Below are positions 34,454 through 42,651 of a stretch of DNA of 64,000 nt, in pieces; position 1 is the stretch's first letter; the number at the start of each line of letters is the position of its first letter. Location: NCBI GenBank assembly GCA_003511165.1, contig DOJW01000004.1, positions 1 through 64,000 on the forward strand, in the 5' to 3' direction. The position numbers and the translations under genes are program-made. The stretch is from Candidatus Dependentiae bacterium. GTDB taxonomy: Bacteria; Babelota; Babeliae; Babelales; UBA12411. The notes beneath the pieces are model-generated. The model was not told where the DNA came from. It made no database searches and saw only the letters and a program-made list of their open reading frames with translations.

Positions 34454-34849
34454 TTACCAAACGTGACAAATAACTTCGCCACCAACTGACAATTCTTTAG
34501 CTTTTTTATCTGCAACTATTCCAAGATTTGTTGTTAAAATAGCAACTCCAAGACCACCTATGACAGATCGCATTTTACTAACACCTTCATAAGTACGTTT
34601 ACCTGGCTTGCTAATACGAACTATTTCATGGATTACAGATTCGCCATCAACATATTTTAAATAAACTTTTAAAAGACTTTTTTTATTTTCGTCTTCTATT
34701 TTTTGAAAATCTTTTATAAAACCTTCTTCTTTCAAAACTTGAGCAATTCCCAATTTTTCATTTGAAAAAGGAGCAGTAACAGAACGCTTGGTAGCTCTTA
34801 TTCCGTTTCTGATTATAGTTAAAAAATCACCGATCGAATCTATTGACAT
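34454..34849 (-). CDS. rpsH: 30S ribosomal protein S8
   Basis: This 131-aa protein binds the central domain of 16S rRNA and in E. coli regulates the spc operon. The N-terminus has IGDFLTIIRNGIRA. The C-terminal signature has ISKPGKRTYEG and GVAILTTNLGIVADKKAKEL. It ends GGEVICHVW, the usual S8 tail. Confidence 0.97.
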   Translation of the reverse strand: MSIDSIGDFLTIIRNGIRATKRSVTAPFSNEKLGIAQVLKEEGFIKDFQKIEDENKKSLLKVYLKYVDGESVIHEIVRISKPGKRTYEGVSKMRSVIGGLGVAILTTNLGIVADKKAKELSVGGEVICHVW

Positions 34850-34873
34850 TTTTTCCTCGTAAAATCAAATTTC

Positions 34874-35059
34874 TTACCAACTTGCTTTTTTAACACCTGG
34901 CAATAAACCTTGCAAGGCATATTTTCTAAAACAAAGCCTGCACAACATAAACATTCTCATAAAACCACGTGGCCTTCCACACAATTTGCAACGATTTCTT
35001 TTTCTTGTAGAAAATTTTGGTTCTTTATTTGCTTTTTCTATGAGACTTTTCTTTGCCAT
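34874..35059 (-). CDS. rpsN: 30S ribosomal protein S14, zinc type
   Basis: This 61-aa short form of S14 carries the zinc motif CKLCGRP with CRLCFRK. The long zinc-less form in E. coli has 101 aa. The tail is GLLPGVKKASW. It lies between rplE and rpsH. Confidence 0.97.
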   Translation of the reverse strand: MAKKSLIEKANKEPKFSTRKRNRCKLCGRPRGFMRMFMLCRLCFRKYALQGLLPGVKKASW

Positions 35060-35062
35060 AAC

Positions 35063-35611
35063 TTATTCCTTAACCTTTTGAAACGGCATATTAAAGCTTT
35101 TCAATAAAGCATAAACATGCTTATCATTCTTAGAAGAAGTTTCAATTGTAATATTTAAACCTCTGGATATTTCTACTTTGTCATAATCAACTTCTGGAAA
35201 TATCATCCAATCTTTTATTCCCAAATTATAATTTCCATTTCCATCGAAACTTACTTTAACACCTTGGAAATCCTTGTTTCGAGGCAATGCCAAATTAATT
35301 AGCTTATCCAAAAAGTTATACATTCTTTGGCCCCTAAGAGTAACTTTTACTCCTATTGCCGATCCTTCTTTTAATTTAAATCCCGCAACAGATTTTTTTG
35401 CATAAGTTGTTAGACCTGCTTGTCCAGCAATTAATCCTATAACTTCTTTTACAGCCGCTACAGCTTTTGCATCTGATACAGATTCTTTAATACCAGTATT
35501 CAAAACAATTTTATTAACCTTAGGAACTTCCATTTCATTGCTTAAGTTTAATTCTTTTTGAAGAGCTGGTTTTAATTTTGTTTTATATATTTCTTCTAAT
35601 CGCATAGCCAT
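35063..35611 (-). CDS. rplE: 50S ribosomal protein L5
   Basis: This 182-aa protein binds 5S rRNA and contacts P-site tRNA. Conserved are VPKVNKIVLNTGI near residue 28, GQAGLTTYAKKSVAGFKLKE and the GNYNLGIKDWMIFPEVDYDK segment. Only three bases separate its stop from the rpsN start. Confidence 0.97.
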   Translation of the reverse strand: MAMRLEEIYKTKLKPALQKELNLSNEMEVPKVNKIVLNTGIKESVSDAKAVAAVKEVIGLIAGQAGLTTYAKKSVAGFKLKEGSAIGVKVTLRGQRMYNFLDKLINLALPRNKDFQGVKVSFDGNGNYNLGIKDWMIFPEVDYDKVEISRGLNITIETSSKNDKHVYALLKSFNMPFQKVKE

Positions 35612-35631
35612 ATTATTTCCTTAAAACTCGA

Positions 35632-35946
35632 TTAAAATTCTTCTTTACATCGATGACATACTCGAACTTTGTTTTTATCTTCTTTAATTTTTACTTGCAT
35701 GCGACAAGACTTTTTACACGAAGAACAAACCGGCATTACTCTGCAAAGAGGAATATAAGCTTCTTCTTTGATAATTCCGCCTTTTTCACCTGATCTTTTA
35801 GCTTTAACATGCCGAGTTACTATTGCAATATTTTTTACTAATACTGCATCCTTTTTTGTGTCAATATCGATAACTCGACCTTCTTTGCCCTTATCTTTAC
35901 CTGATAGAACAACAACCAAGTCATCCTTTTTAATTCTACTTAGCAT
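35632..35946 (-). CDS. rplX: 50S ribosomal protein L24
   Basis: This 104-aa assembly initiator sits at the tunnel exit. ATG 35946 is preceded by GAGG at correct spacing, so it is preferred to GTG 35958. The KOW motif is VVLSGKDKGKEGRVIDID. The C-terminus has CxxC pairs (CSSC, CHRC) forming a zinc-ribbon-like tail found in many L24. Confidence 0.96.
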   Translation of the reverse strand: MLSRIKKDDLVVVLSGKDKGKEGRVIDIDTKKDAVLVKNIAIVTRHVKAKRSGEKGGIIKEEAYIPLCRVMPVCSSCKKSCRMQVKIKEDKNKVRVCHRCKEEF

Positions 35947-35966
35947 TATCTTCCTCACTGCAAAAT

Positions 35967-36335
35967 TTATAAAACTTCGGGAGCTAAAGAAATTATTTTC
36001 GAATAACCACCAGATCTTAATTCTCTTGCAACTGGACCTGAAATTCGTGTTCCAATCATTTGCCCTGCTTTATCTAAAATCACAGCCGCATTATCATCAA
36101 AACGAATATAACTTCCATCTTCTCTTCTAAATTCTTTTCTTGTACGAACAATAACTGCATCCCAAACTTCACCTTTTTTAACAGTGCCGCCGGGAATCGC
36201 GCTTTTAACTGCGATTTTTATAATATCTCCCAAATAAGCAAATCGTTTGTTTGTTCCACCAGGAACTCCGATAACCATAACGCTTTTTGCACCTGAGTTA
36301 TCTGCAACATTGAGTTTTGTTTGTTTTTGTACCAT
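35967..36335 (-). CDS. rplN: 50S ribosomal protein L14
   Basis: This 122-aa protein lies at the subunit interface. It has the start TKLNVADNSGAKSVMVIGV and the middle GDIIKIAVKSAIPGGTVKKG. The end RELRSGGYSKIISLAPEVL is typical. It is in the standard order rpsQ-rplN-rplX. Confidence 0.98.
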   Translation of the reverse strand: MVQKQTKLNVADNSGAKSVMVIGVPGGTNKRFAYLGDIIKIAVKSAIPGGTVKKGEVWDAVIVRTRKEFRREDGSYIRFDDNAAVILDKAGQMIGTRISGPVARELRSGGYSKIISLAPEVL

Positions 36336-36354
36336 AATCTATGCCCAAACTTTA

Positions 36355-36627
36355 TTAGTTAGAACTACGAATTATTTTGCATAAAACCATATGCTTGGTC
36401 TTTGATAAAGGTCTGCATTCTGCAAATTCAACCCAATTTCCGACTTTTGCACTATTCTTTTCATCATGAACCTTGTATTTCTTGGAACGCTTAATAACTT
36501 TTCCCAACACAGGATGTTTTAATGTTCTTGTAACCTCAACAACAATGGTCTTATCCATTTTATCTGAGACTACTTCGCCTTCCATCTTCTTAGATTCATT
36601 TATTTTTATTGCTTCAAGTTCTGCCAT
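36355..36627 (-). CDS. rpsQ: 30S ribosomal protein S17
   Basis: This 90-aa OB-fold protein binds the 5' domain of 16S rRNA. Family segments are GEVVSDKMDKTIVVEVTR and HPVLGKVIKRSKKYKVHDE. The ending RPLSKTKHMVLCKII fits. It lies between rpmC and rplN. Confidence 0.97.
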   Translation of the reverse strand: MAELEAIKINESKKMEGEVVSDKMDKTIVVEVTRTLKHPVLGKVIKRSKKYKVHDEKNSAKVGNWVEFAECRPLSKTKHMVLCKIIRSSN

Positions 36628-36649
36628 TTGATATACCCACCAAGCTAAT

Positions 36650-36847
36650 TTAGCTATTATTATTTTTTTGTTGTTTTATCAAAGTTAAAGCTCGAGCTAT
36701 GCGTCTTTTAAGTTTCTTAAATTGTGAGTAATCTTTTACAGACGTAGTTGAAACATTTAACTTCAAATTAAAATATTCTTTTTTCAATTGCTCTACTTCT
36801 AATATTAGAGCTTTATTATCTAGAGTTGTTAAATCTGTTTTATTCAT
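36650..36847 (-). CDS. rpmC: 50S ribosomal protein L29
   Basis: This 65-aa two-helix protein at the tunnel exit is a docking site for SRP and trigger factor. The helical segment VEQLKKEYFNLKLNVST and the basic QFKKLKRRIARALTLI match L29. It lies between rplP and rpsQ. Confidence 0.94.
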   Translation of the reverse strand: MNKTDLTTLDNKALILEVEQLKKEYFNLKLNVSTTSVKDYSQFKKLKRRIARALTLIKQQKNNNS

Positions 36848-36870
36848 AAAGTAAAACCTTTATTCACTTC

Positions 36871-37305
36871 CTAATTTTTAACTTCTTCTACAACAGTTGC
36901 TTCTTTTCTAATAAATTTAGTCTTCATAGGAAGTTTATAGGAAACCTGATTTAAAGCTTCCTTAGCCTCGCTTTCTGATAACCCTTTTAACTCGAATAAA
37001 ATTCGACCTCTTTTAACAACCGCTACCCAAACCTCTGGATTTCCTTTTCCCTTTCCCATTCTAGTTTCAGCTGGTTTTTTAGAAATTGGTTTATCAGGAA
37101 ATACCCTAATAAATAAATCTCCACCTTTTTTAAGCCTTCTAGAAATAGATACACGGGAAGCTTCTATTTGTCGCGCTGTTACCCATGCAGGCTCTACCGC
37201 AACCAACCCAAAATCTCCAAAAGCAAGCTCACGCGCTCCTTTTGAAAGTCCAGTCATTCTACCTCTTTGGGATTTTCTAAATTTAGTTTTTTTCGGCATT
37301 AACAT
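36871..37305 (-). CDS. rplP: 50S ribosomal protein L16
   Basis: This 144-aa protein contacts A-site tRNA near the peptidyl-transferase centre. The start MLMPKKTKFRKSQRG matches the family MLxPKxTK beginning, favouring 37305 over ATG 37299. RQIEASRVSISRRLKKGGD and KPISKKPAETRMGKGKGNPE are signatures. Confidence 0.97.
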   Translation of the reverse strand: MLMPKKTKFRKSQRGRMTGLSKGARELAFGDFGLVAVEPAWVTARQIEASRVSISRRLKKGGDLFIRVFPDKPISKKPAETRMGKGKGNPEVWVAVVKRGRILFELKGLSESEAKEALNQVSYKLPMKTKFIRKEATVVEEVKN

Positions 37306-37322
37306 GACGTTTCTCTACCTTA

Positions 37323-37946
37323 TTAATATTCGCCTTTACAAATCCAAACTTTAACACCTATTAATCCGTAAGTAGTTTTAGCTTCTGCACAAGCATATTC
37401 AATGTGGGATCTTAATGTATGCAAAGGAATGGAACCCAATTTCAACCACTCTATTCGCGCAATTTCAGCACCGCCCAATCTTCCAGAGCAACAAATTTTA
37501 ATACCTTTAGTTCCGCTTTTTATAGCTGCAAACCCGGCTTTTTTCATCAATTTTTTAACATTTGCTCTTTTTTCTAACTGTTCTGCGATGCTTATAGCAA
37601 CCAATTGAGCATTTGCTTCAGGAACTTTTATTTCTTGAACAGAAATATCAACTTGTTTATTGAATTCCTTATACATTGCGTCTCTAAGCTGCAAAATACC
37701 TTGTCCTTTTTTACCGATAACGCTTCCAGGGCGACCAGAAAATAAAACAATTTTTACGTTATCCCCTGCTTTATCAATAACAATTTTCGCAATTTCGGAT
37801 CTATCAAGATTAGCAAGAAGAAAATTTCTCATTTTTATATCTTCAAGCAATCCAACTCCATAAGATCCTTTTTTAGCAAACCAATGAGCTTGCCAATCTT
37901 CGTATACTCCTAATCTAAATCCTAAAGGATGTACCTTCTGTCCCAC
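37323..37946 (-). CDS. rpsC: 30S ribosomal protein S3
   Basis: This 207-aa head protein at the mRNA entry has a KH type II domain, with GxxG loop in GRPGSVIGKKGQGI (about residues 76-89). The C-terminal S3 domain has KGIKICCSGRLGGAEIARIE. Its length is at the low end of the family because the variable C-terminal tail is short. Confidence 0.97.
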   Translation of the reverse strand: MGQKVHPLGFRLGVYEDWQAHWFAKKGSYGVGLLEDIKMRNFLLANLDRSEIAKIVIDKAGDNVKIVLFSGRPGSVIGKKGQGILQLRDAMYKEFNKQVDISVQEIKVPEANAQLVAISIAEQLEKRANVKKLMKKAGFAAIKSGTKGIKICCSGRLGGAEIARIEWLKLGSIPLHTLRSHIEYACAEAKTTYGLIGVKVWICKGEY

Positions 37947-37977
37947 AAATCACCTCAAATAAAGAGTTTATGAAATT

Positions 37978-38313
37978 TTACTTACTTTCTAATACTATTT
38001 TTATGTGACTTAATCTTTTTCTTTGCGCCGCAGCTCGTCCCATTGCAGATGGTTTAGAATATTTAATAATAGGCCCTTGATCAACCACTATTTCTTTAAT
38101 GTAAAGATTCTCCATACCAATATCTTTTTGAAGATTCTTTGCATTTGAATAAGCTGAGTAAACAAGTTTTTCAACTGGTTCTACCATTTTAACTCTGCAC
38201 ATCTTAAGCCAAGCCAAAGCTTTGTCTACAGAATTTCCCCTAACTACATCTGCATATAGTCTCAATTTATAAGGAGAAACTCTAACATATCTACTACTAG
38301 CCCTAAACAGCAT
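37978..38313 (-). CDS. rplV: 50S ribosomal protein L22
   Basis: This 111-aa protein has an extended beta hairpin that lines the exit tunnel. The start ASSRYVRVSPYKLRLYADVV and the hairpin segment PSAMGRAAAQRKRLSHIKIV are conserved. It lies between rpsS and rpsC. Confidence 0.97.
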   Translation of the reverse strand: MLFRASSRYVRVSPYKLRLYADVVRGNSVDKALAWLKMCRVKMVEPVEKLVYSAYSNAKNLQKDIGMENLYIKEIVVDQGPIIKYSKPSAMGRAAAQRKRLSHIKIVLESK

Positions 38314-38330
38314 ATTTTTCCCATCCTAAA

Positions 38331-38621
38331 TTATTTAGATTCTGTAACAGCAGCCGCTTTACGTTGTCCACTGTGTACCCTAAAAGTTCTTGTAAAAGAA
38401 AATTCACCTAATGAATGTCCTACCATATTTTCAGTTATGAAAATGGGATTAAATTTTTTCCCATCATGAACCGCAATAGTTAGGCCAACAAACTCCGGAG
38501 TGATAACACTGGATCTAGCCCAAGTTTTTATCATTTCTTTTTTTCCGGAAGATCTTACTTTATCTATTTTTTCTTGTAATTTAGGTGATACATAAGGGCC
38601 TTTTTTTAACGACCTTGCCAT
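38331..38621 (-). CDS. rpsS: 30S ribosomal protein S19
   Basis: This 96-aa head protein pairs with S13. It begins MARSLKKGPYVSPKL and contains the signature VHDGKKFNPIFITENMVGHS and LGEFSFTRTFRVHSG. It is in the standard order rplB-rpsS-rplV. Confidence 0.98.
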   Translation of the reverse strand: MARSLKKGPYVSPKLQEKIDKVRSSGKKEMIKTWARSSVITPEFVGLTIAVHDGKKFNPIFITENMVGHSLGEFSFTRTFRVHSGQRKAAAVTESK

Positions 38622-38657
38622 AATATATTAATCCTTTGTCTTTCTAACAGAACATTA

Positions 38658-39476
38658 CTACGGTTTACGACGTCTAATAATAGCATCATTGCTTCTTTTT
38701 CTTGTTCGCATACCCTTACAACATTTTCCCCAAGGAGTAACTGGGTGTGATCCTGATTTAGATCTACCTTCTCCACCACCATGAGGGTGATCTACTGGAT
38801 TCATAGCCATACCTCGAACAGCAGGTCTGAATCCCAAATGTCTTGTTCTGCCTGCTTTTCCTAATGTAATATTTCTATAATCTGCGTTAGACAATATTCC
38901 GATAGTTGCCCAACAATTTAAAGAAATTTTTCGAATTTCACTTGAAGGCATTTTTAAAATTGCGAATTCACCTTCTTTAGCCATTAATTGAACCGAGGTT
39001 CCTGCGCTACGTGCAAATTTTCCGCCTCTTCCTGCATACAATTCAACATTATGAACAAAAAACCCTACGGGTATTTTTCTTAATGGTAAAGAATATCCAA
39101 CCTTGGCTTCTGCATCAACACTTGCCATTACTTCGCTGCCAACTTTCAATCCATCTGGTGATAAAATATAGCTTTTAGCACCATTTTTGTAAACAACTAA
39201 AGCTATAGAAACGTTTCTGTTTGGATCATATTCCAAAGCAATTACAGACCCGCTAATATCTCTATGAATTCTTTTAAAATCAATTATTCTGTATTTTCTT
39301 TTAGCTCCACCGCCACGATGTCTAACAGTAATTCTTCCGTACGCATTTCGTCCGCCAGTTTTAGGTAACGCTGTTACCAAACTTTTTTCTGGATCCTTTT
39401 TGGTCAAATGCTTTGTAGAAATAAACTGCTGGGCTCTTAAAGATGGATTTTCTGGTTTTCTAGATATAATCGCCAT
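38658..39476 (-). CDS. rplB: 50S ribosomal protein L2
   Basis: This 272-aa protein is close to the peptidyl-transferase centre and required for subunit joining. Conserved are GRNAYGRITVRHRGGGAKRK near residue 42 and the signature MNPVDHPHGGGEGRS, with the important His, at about residue 225. Length is typical. Confidence 0.98.
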   Translation of the reverse strand: MAIISRKPENPSLRAQQFISTKHLTKKDPEKSLVTALPKTGGRNAYGRITVRHRGGGAKRKYRIIDFKRIHRDISGSVIALEYDPNRNVSIALVVYKNGAKSYILSPDGLKVGSEVMASVDAEAKVGYSLPLRKIPVGFFVHNVELYAGRGGKFARSAGTSVQLMAKEGEFAILKMPSSEIRKISLNCWATIGILSNADYRNITLGKAGRTRHLGFRPAVRGMAMNPVDHPHGGGEGRSKSGSHPVTPWGKCCKGMRTRKRSNDAIIRRRKP

Positions 39477-39478
39477 AA

Positions 39479-39820
39479 TTATTCCTTACCTTTTGAAAGA
39501 TTTTCTTCTTTCTTCAAGCCCATTGTTTCAAATTGATCTCCTAAATCAATTTTGTAACCTTTTTTCAAAGTAACAATAGCTTTCTTGACATCAGATGAAA
39601 CAAAAGATCTTCGACCAGATGTTTTGTTTTTTCCATGTAAATTAATAATTCGAACCGTATCTACTTCAACTTTCCATATTTTTTTTACAGCATCTCTAAC
39701 CAAAATTTTGTTAGCTGCATTATTAACCAAGAAAGTTATTTTCCCCAAGGTTCGCCTTTGCTCTAGGCTCTTTGTGGTACTAATAGTACCTTTGATAACA
39801 TCAAAAATATTCAATTCCAT
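39479..39820 (-). CDS. rplW: 50S ribosomal protein L23
   Basis: This 113-aa protein at the tunnel exit docks trigger factor and SRP. The segment YTFLV-like ITFLVNNAANKILVRDAVKK and the HGKNKTSGRRSF loop support the call. It overlaps the end of rplD by ten bases and is two bases from rplB. Confidence 0.95.
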   Translation of the reverse strand: MELNIFDVIKGTISTTKSLEQRRTLGKITFLVNNAANKILVRDAVKKIWKVEVDTVRIINLHGKNKTSGRRSFVSSDVKKAIVTLKKGYKIDLGDQFETMGLKKEENLSKGKE

Positions 39821-40455
39821 TTTGCAACCATGCTTTTAAATAAGTCTGAATCTTTTTTAAGAAATACCCAATTTTTAACACATGTAAGATCAAATGCATT
39901 AGGTTGATCAAAAAATAAAATATTTACGTTAGGAATATTTCTGAAAGATGAAAAACTTTTAGAATCATTAAAATCTAAAAAGATAACTGTTTTATCTTTG
40001 TGCAAATTTAAATTTTTCAAAATTTTATAAACATCTTTAGTTTTTGGATTTGTCTCATTACTTGAAAAATCCACACATTTTATCTTATCACCTTCAAGCA
40101 TTGAATAAAAAATGTTATTAAAAGCCACAACTTTTTGATTAGCAGAAAGTTTTAATTTTCTGGTTCTTGGTTGAGGTCCAAAAATAACTCCACCTTTTCT
40201 CCAAAGAGGAGAACTGGCTGTTCCTGCTCGAGCTCGACCTGTACCTTTTTGCTTCCATGGTTTTTTACCGGAAAAAGCAACCTCGCTTCTATCTTTACAA
40301 GCTACTGTTCCTTGTCTCCAATTAATAAGCAACGATCTTATTGCTAAAGAATAAGCTTTAGTTGAAATTTCCCTTTTAGGAAGGTCAAATCCCAAATCCA
40401 AATTTCCTTGCTTTTGCCCATCGGCATTAAATACTGAAATTACTTCCATTGCCAT
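39811..40455 (-). CDS. rplD: 50S ribosomal protein L4
   Basis: This 214-aa protein lines the exit tunnel and in E. coli autoregulates the S10 operon. The loop is KPWKQKGTGRARAGTASSPL with WRKGGVIFGPQPR. The start overlaps the rplC stop by one base (TAATG). It is in the standard position. Confidence 0.97.
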   Translation of the reverse strand: MAMEVISVFNADGQKQGNLDLGFDLPKREISTKAYSLAIRSLLINWRQGTVACKDRSEVAFSGKKPWKQKGTGRARAGTASSPLWRKGGVIFGPQPRTRKLKLSANQKVVAFNNIFYSMLEGDKIKCVDFSSNETNPKTKDVYKILKNLNLHKDKTVIFLDFNDSKSFSSFRNIPNVNILFFDQPNAFDLTCVKNWVFLKKDSDLFKSMVAKWN

Positions 40456-41084
40456 TACCCTTGTTTAGAAATTTCTAATAAAGTATTCTTTTTACCTGGA
40501 ACAGAGCCCTTAATATATAAACATCCGATATTTTTATCAATTCGAACTATCTTCAATTTTCTTACTGTAAATCTTCGAGATCCAAGCTGTCCTGGTAATT
40601 TCTTACCCTTTATAACCTCTCCCTGAGTTCTCATGTGTCCAATTGCTCCGGGAGCACGATGAAACATTGAACCGTGACTTGCTGGCCCACCGGCAAATCC
40701 CCATCGTTTAACAACACCCTGAAAACCTTTACCGATTGAGGTTCCCGCTACATTGATGATTTCGCCTTCAGATAAAGAAACATTGGATAAATCTAATTTT
40801 TGGCCAATAACTACTTTATTTTCGCTTTCTTGGTCTATCGAAACTTCTCTAACTTTAGAAAAATATTCTTTTTTATTAGAGAGCCAATTTTCAGAAAACT
40901 TATTTTCTAAGTATTTCTTTTTTAATTTACCCACCTGCACAGCAGAATAACCATCTTTTTTAACAGATTTAAGTTGCGTAACAACCCAATCTGAAAAATA
41001 TATTACTGATACAGGTACAACTTTTTTATTCTGATCGAAAATTTGGGTCATTCCTATTTTTTCACCAATTAAACCTTTTAGCAT
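40455..41084 (-). CDS. rplC: 50S ribosomal protein L3
   Basis: This 209-aa assembly initiator near the A-site entry begins MLKGLIGEKIGMTQIFD. The core loop FAGGPASHGSMFHRAPGAIG is conserved, including the segment where the family is methylated on Gln in some species. The end has GKKLPGQLGSRRFTVRKL. Confidence 0.98.
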   Translation of the reverse strand: MLKGLIGEKIGMTQIFDQNKKVVPVSVIYFSDWVVTQLKSVKKDGYSAVQVGKLKKKYLENKFSENWLSNKKEYFSKVREVSIDQESENKVVIGQKLDLSNVSLSEGEIINVAGTSIGKGFQGVVKRWGFAGGPASHGSMFHRAPGAIGHMRTQGEVIKGKKLPGQLGSRRFTVRKLKIVRIDKNIGCLYIKGSVPGKKNTLLEISKQG

Positions 41085-41099
41085 AAAATTGACCCTCTC

Positions 41100-41405
41100 T
41101 TACTTAATTTCAACGTCAACTCCTGCTGAAATATTTAATTTCATCAGAGCATCCATTGTTTGTTCTGTTGGAGAAACTATATCTAAAACTCTCTTATGAG
41201 TAATAATCTCAAACTGTTCTCGAGATTTTTTATCGACGTGAGGAGATCGCAAAACTGTAAAAATTTGTTTTCTATTAGGCATAGGAACAGGTCCTACTAA
41301 ATTAGAACCTGTTCTTTTTACCGCTAAAACTATTTGTTTTACAGCGCCGTCTAACAGTCGATGATCATAAGATTTTAAAGTTAATCTTATTTTCTGTTTT
41401 TTCAT
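41100..41405 (-). CDS. rpsJ: 30S ribosomal protein S10
   Basis: This protein of about 101 aa (ATG 41405, three codons after a TTG) starts MKKQKIRLTLKSYDHRLLD. The GPVPMPNRKQIFTVLRSPHV loop and the late KRVLDI segment match S10. It is also NusE, a transcription antitermination factor. It directly follows tuf, joining the str and S10 operons. Confidence 0.97.
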   Translation of the reverse strand: MKKQKIRLTLKSYDHRLLDGAVKQIVLAVKRTGSNLVGPVPMPNRKQIFTVLRSPHVDKKSREQFEIITHKRVLDIVSPTEQTMDALMKLNISAGVDVEIK

Positions 41406-41414
41406 TTTATACAA

Positions 41415-42605
41415 CTATTCGATTATTTCTGTTACAACACCCGCACCAACTGTTCTTCCACCTTCGCGCACTGCAAATTTAAGCTCTTTTTCCATAGCAA
41501 TTGGAGAAATAAGTTCAATTATTAACAGAACATCATCTCCTGGCATGACCATTTCTCGACCTTCAGGAAGAGTAATTACTCCCGTGACATCTGTAGTTCT
41601 GAAATAAAATTGAGGTCTATAACCATTAAAGAATGGGCTATGACGGCCACCTTCTTCTTTGCTTAATGTAACAACCTGAGCTTTAAATTTCTTATGAGGC
41701 TTGATTGATCCGATAGTTGCAAGAACTTGTCCTCTATTGACTTCTTCTTTTTTGATACCACGAACCAACAAACCAACGTTGTCACCAGCTTGACCTTCAT
41801 CAAGGGTTTTTTGGAACATTTCAACGCCTGTAACTGTTGTTTTCATTGTAGGTCCGAGTCCGACGATCTCAACATCTTGACCAACCTTAATTTTACCAGA
41901 TTCAATTCTTCCGGTTACAACTGTTCCACGACCTGAAATTGAAAAAACGTCTTCAATTGGCATTAAAAATGCTTTATCTGAATCTCTTTTTGGATCTGGA
42001 ATATATGAATCTACAGCTTCCATAAGTTTTTCAATGGCTTTTGAACCTATTTCACTTGTATCGCCTTCCAATGCCTTAAGAGCTGATCCCCTTATTACAG
42101 GAATATCTTTGCCTGGGAAGTTATATTTGCTTAATAATTCTCTTATTTCATCTTCAACTAAATCTACAAGATCTGGATCGTCAACCATATCAACTTTGTT
42201 TAAGAAAACAACAATATATGGAACACCAACTTGTCTAGCAAGCAAAATATGTTCTCTTGTTTGAGGCATTGCTCCATCAGCAGCAGAAACTACCAAAATA
42301 GCTCCATCCATCTGAGCAGCTCCTGTAATCATGTTTTTAACATAATCAGCGTGACCTGGACAATCTACGTGAGCATAGTGTCTTTTTGCTGTTTCATATT
42401 CAACGTGAGAAGCTGATATTGTAATACCACGTTCTCTTTCTTCTGGAGCCTTATCAATTTGATCAAATGGTACAGCTACAGATGTTCCGCTTTTAGACAA
42501 AACTGTAGTGATAGCAGCTGTCAAGGTTGTTTTTCCATGATCAACGTGACCAATTGTTCCTATATTTACGTGAGTTTTATTTCTCACAAAAACGCCTTTT
42601 GCCAT
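41415..42605 (-). CDS. tuf: Elongation factor Tu
   Basis: This 396-aa GTPase delivers aminoacyl-tRNA. ATG 42605, giving MAKGVF, is preceded by GGAAGGA; an upstream in-frame TTG/ATG lacks family sequence. G motifs are GHVDHGKT, DCPGHADY and NKVD. The tail VREGGRTVGAGVVTEI is typical. Only one tuf copy is in this window. Confidence 0.98.
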   Translation of the reverse strand: MAKGVFVRNKTHVNIGTIGHVDHGKTTLTAAITTVLSKSGTSVAVPFDQIDKAPEERERGITISASHVEYETAKRHYAHVDCPGHADYVKNMITGAAQMDGAILVVSAADGAMPQTREHILLARQVGVPYIVVFLNKVDMVDDPDLVDLVEDEIRELLSKYNFPGKDIPVIRGSALKALEGDTSEIGSKAIEKLMEAVDSYIPDPKRDSDKAFLMPIEDVFSISGRGTVVTGRIESGKIKVGQDVEIVGLGPTMKTTVTGVEMFQKTLDEGQAGDNVGLLVRGIKKEEVNRGQVLATIGSIKPHKKFKAQVVTLSKEEGGRHSPFFNGYRPQFYFRTTDVTGVITLPEGREMVMPGDDVLLIIELISPIAMEKELKFAVREGGRTVGAGVVTEIIE

Positions 42606-42651
42606 TCCAATTCCTTCCGAAATTATCAATTCTTAACTTGAAATTTACTTT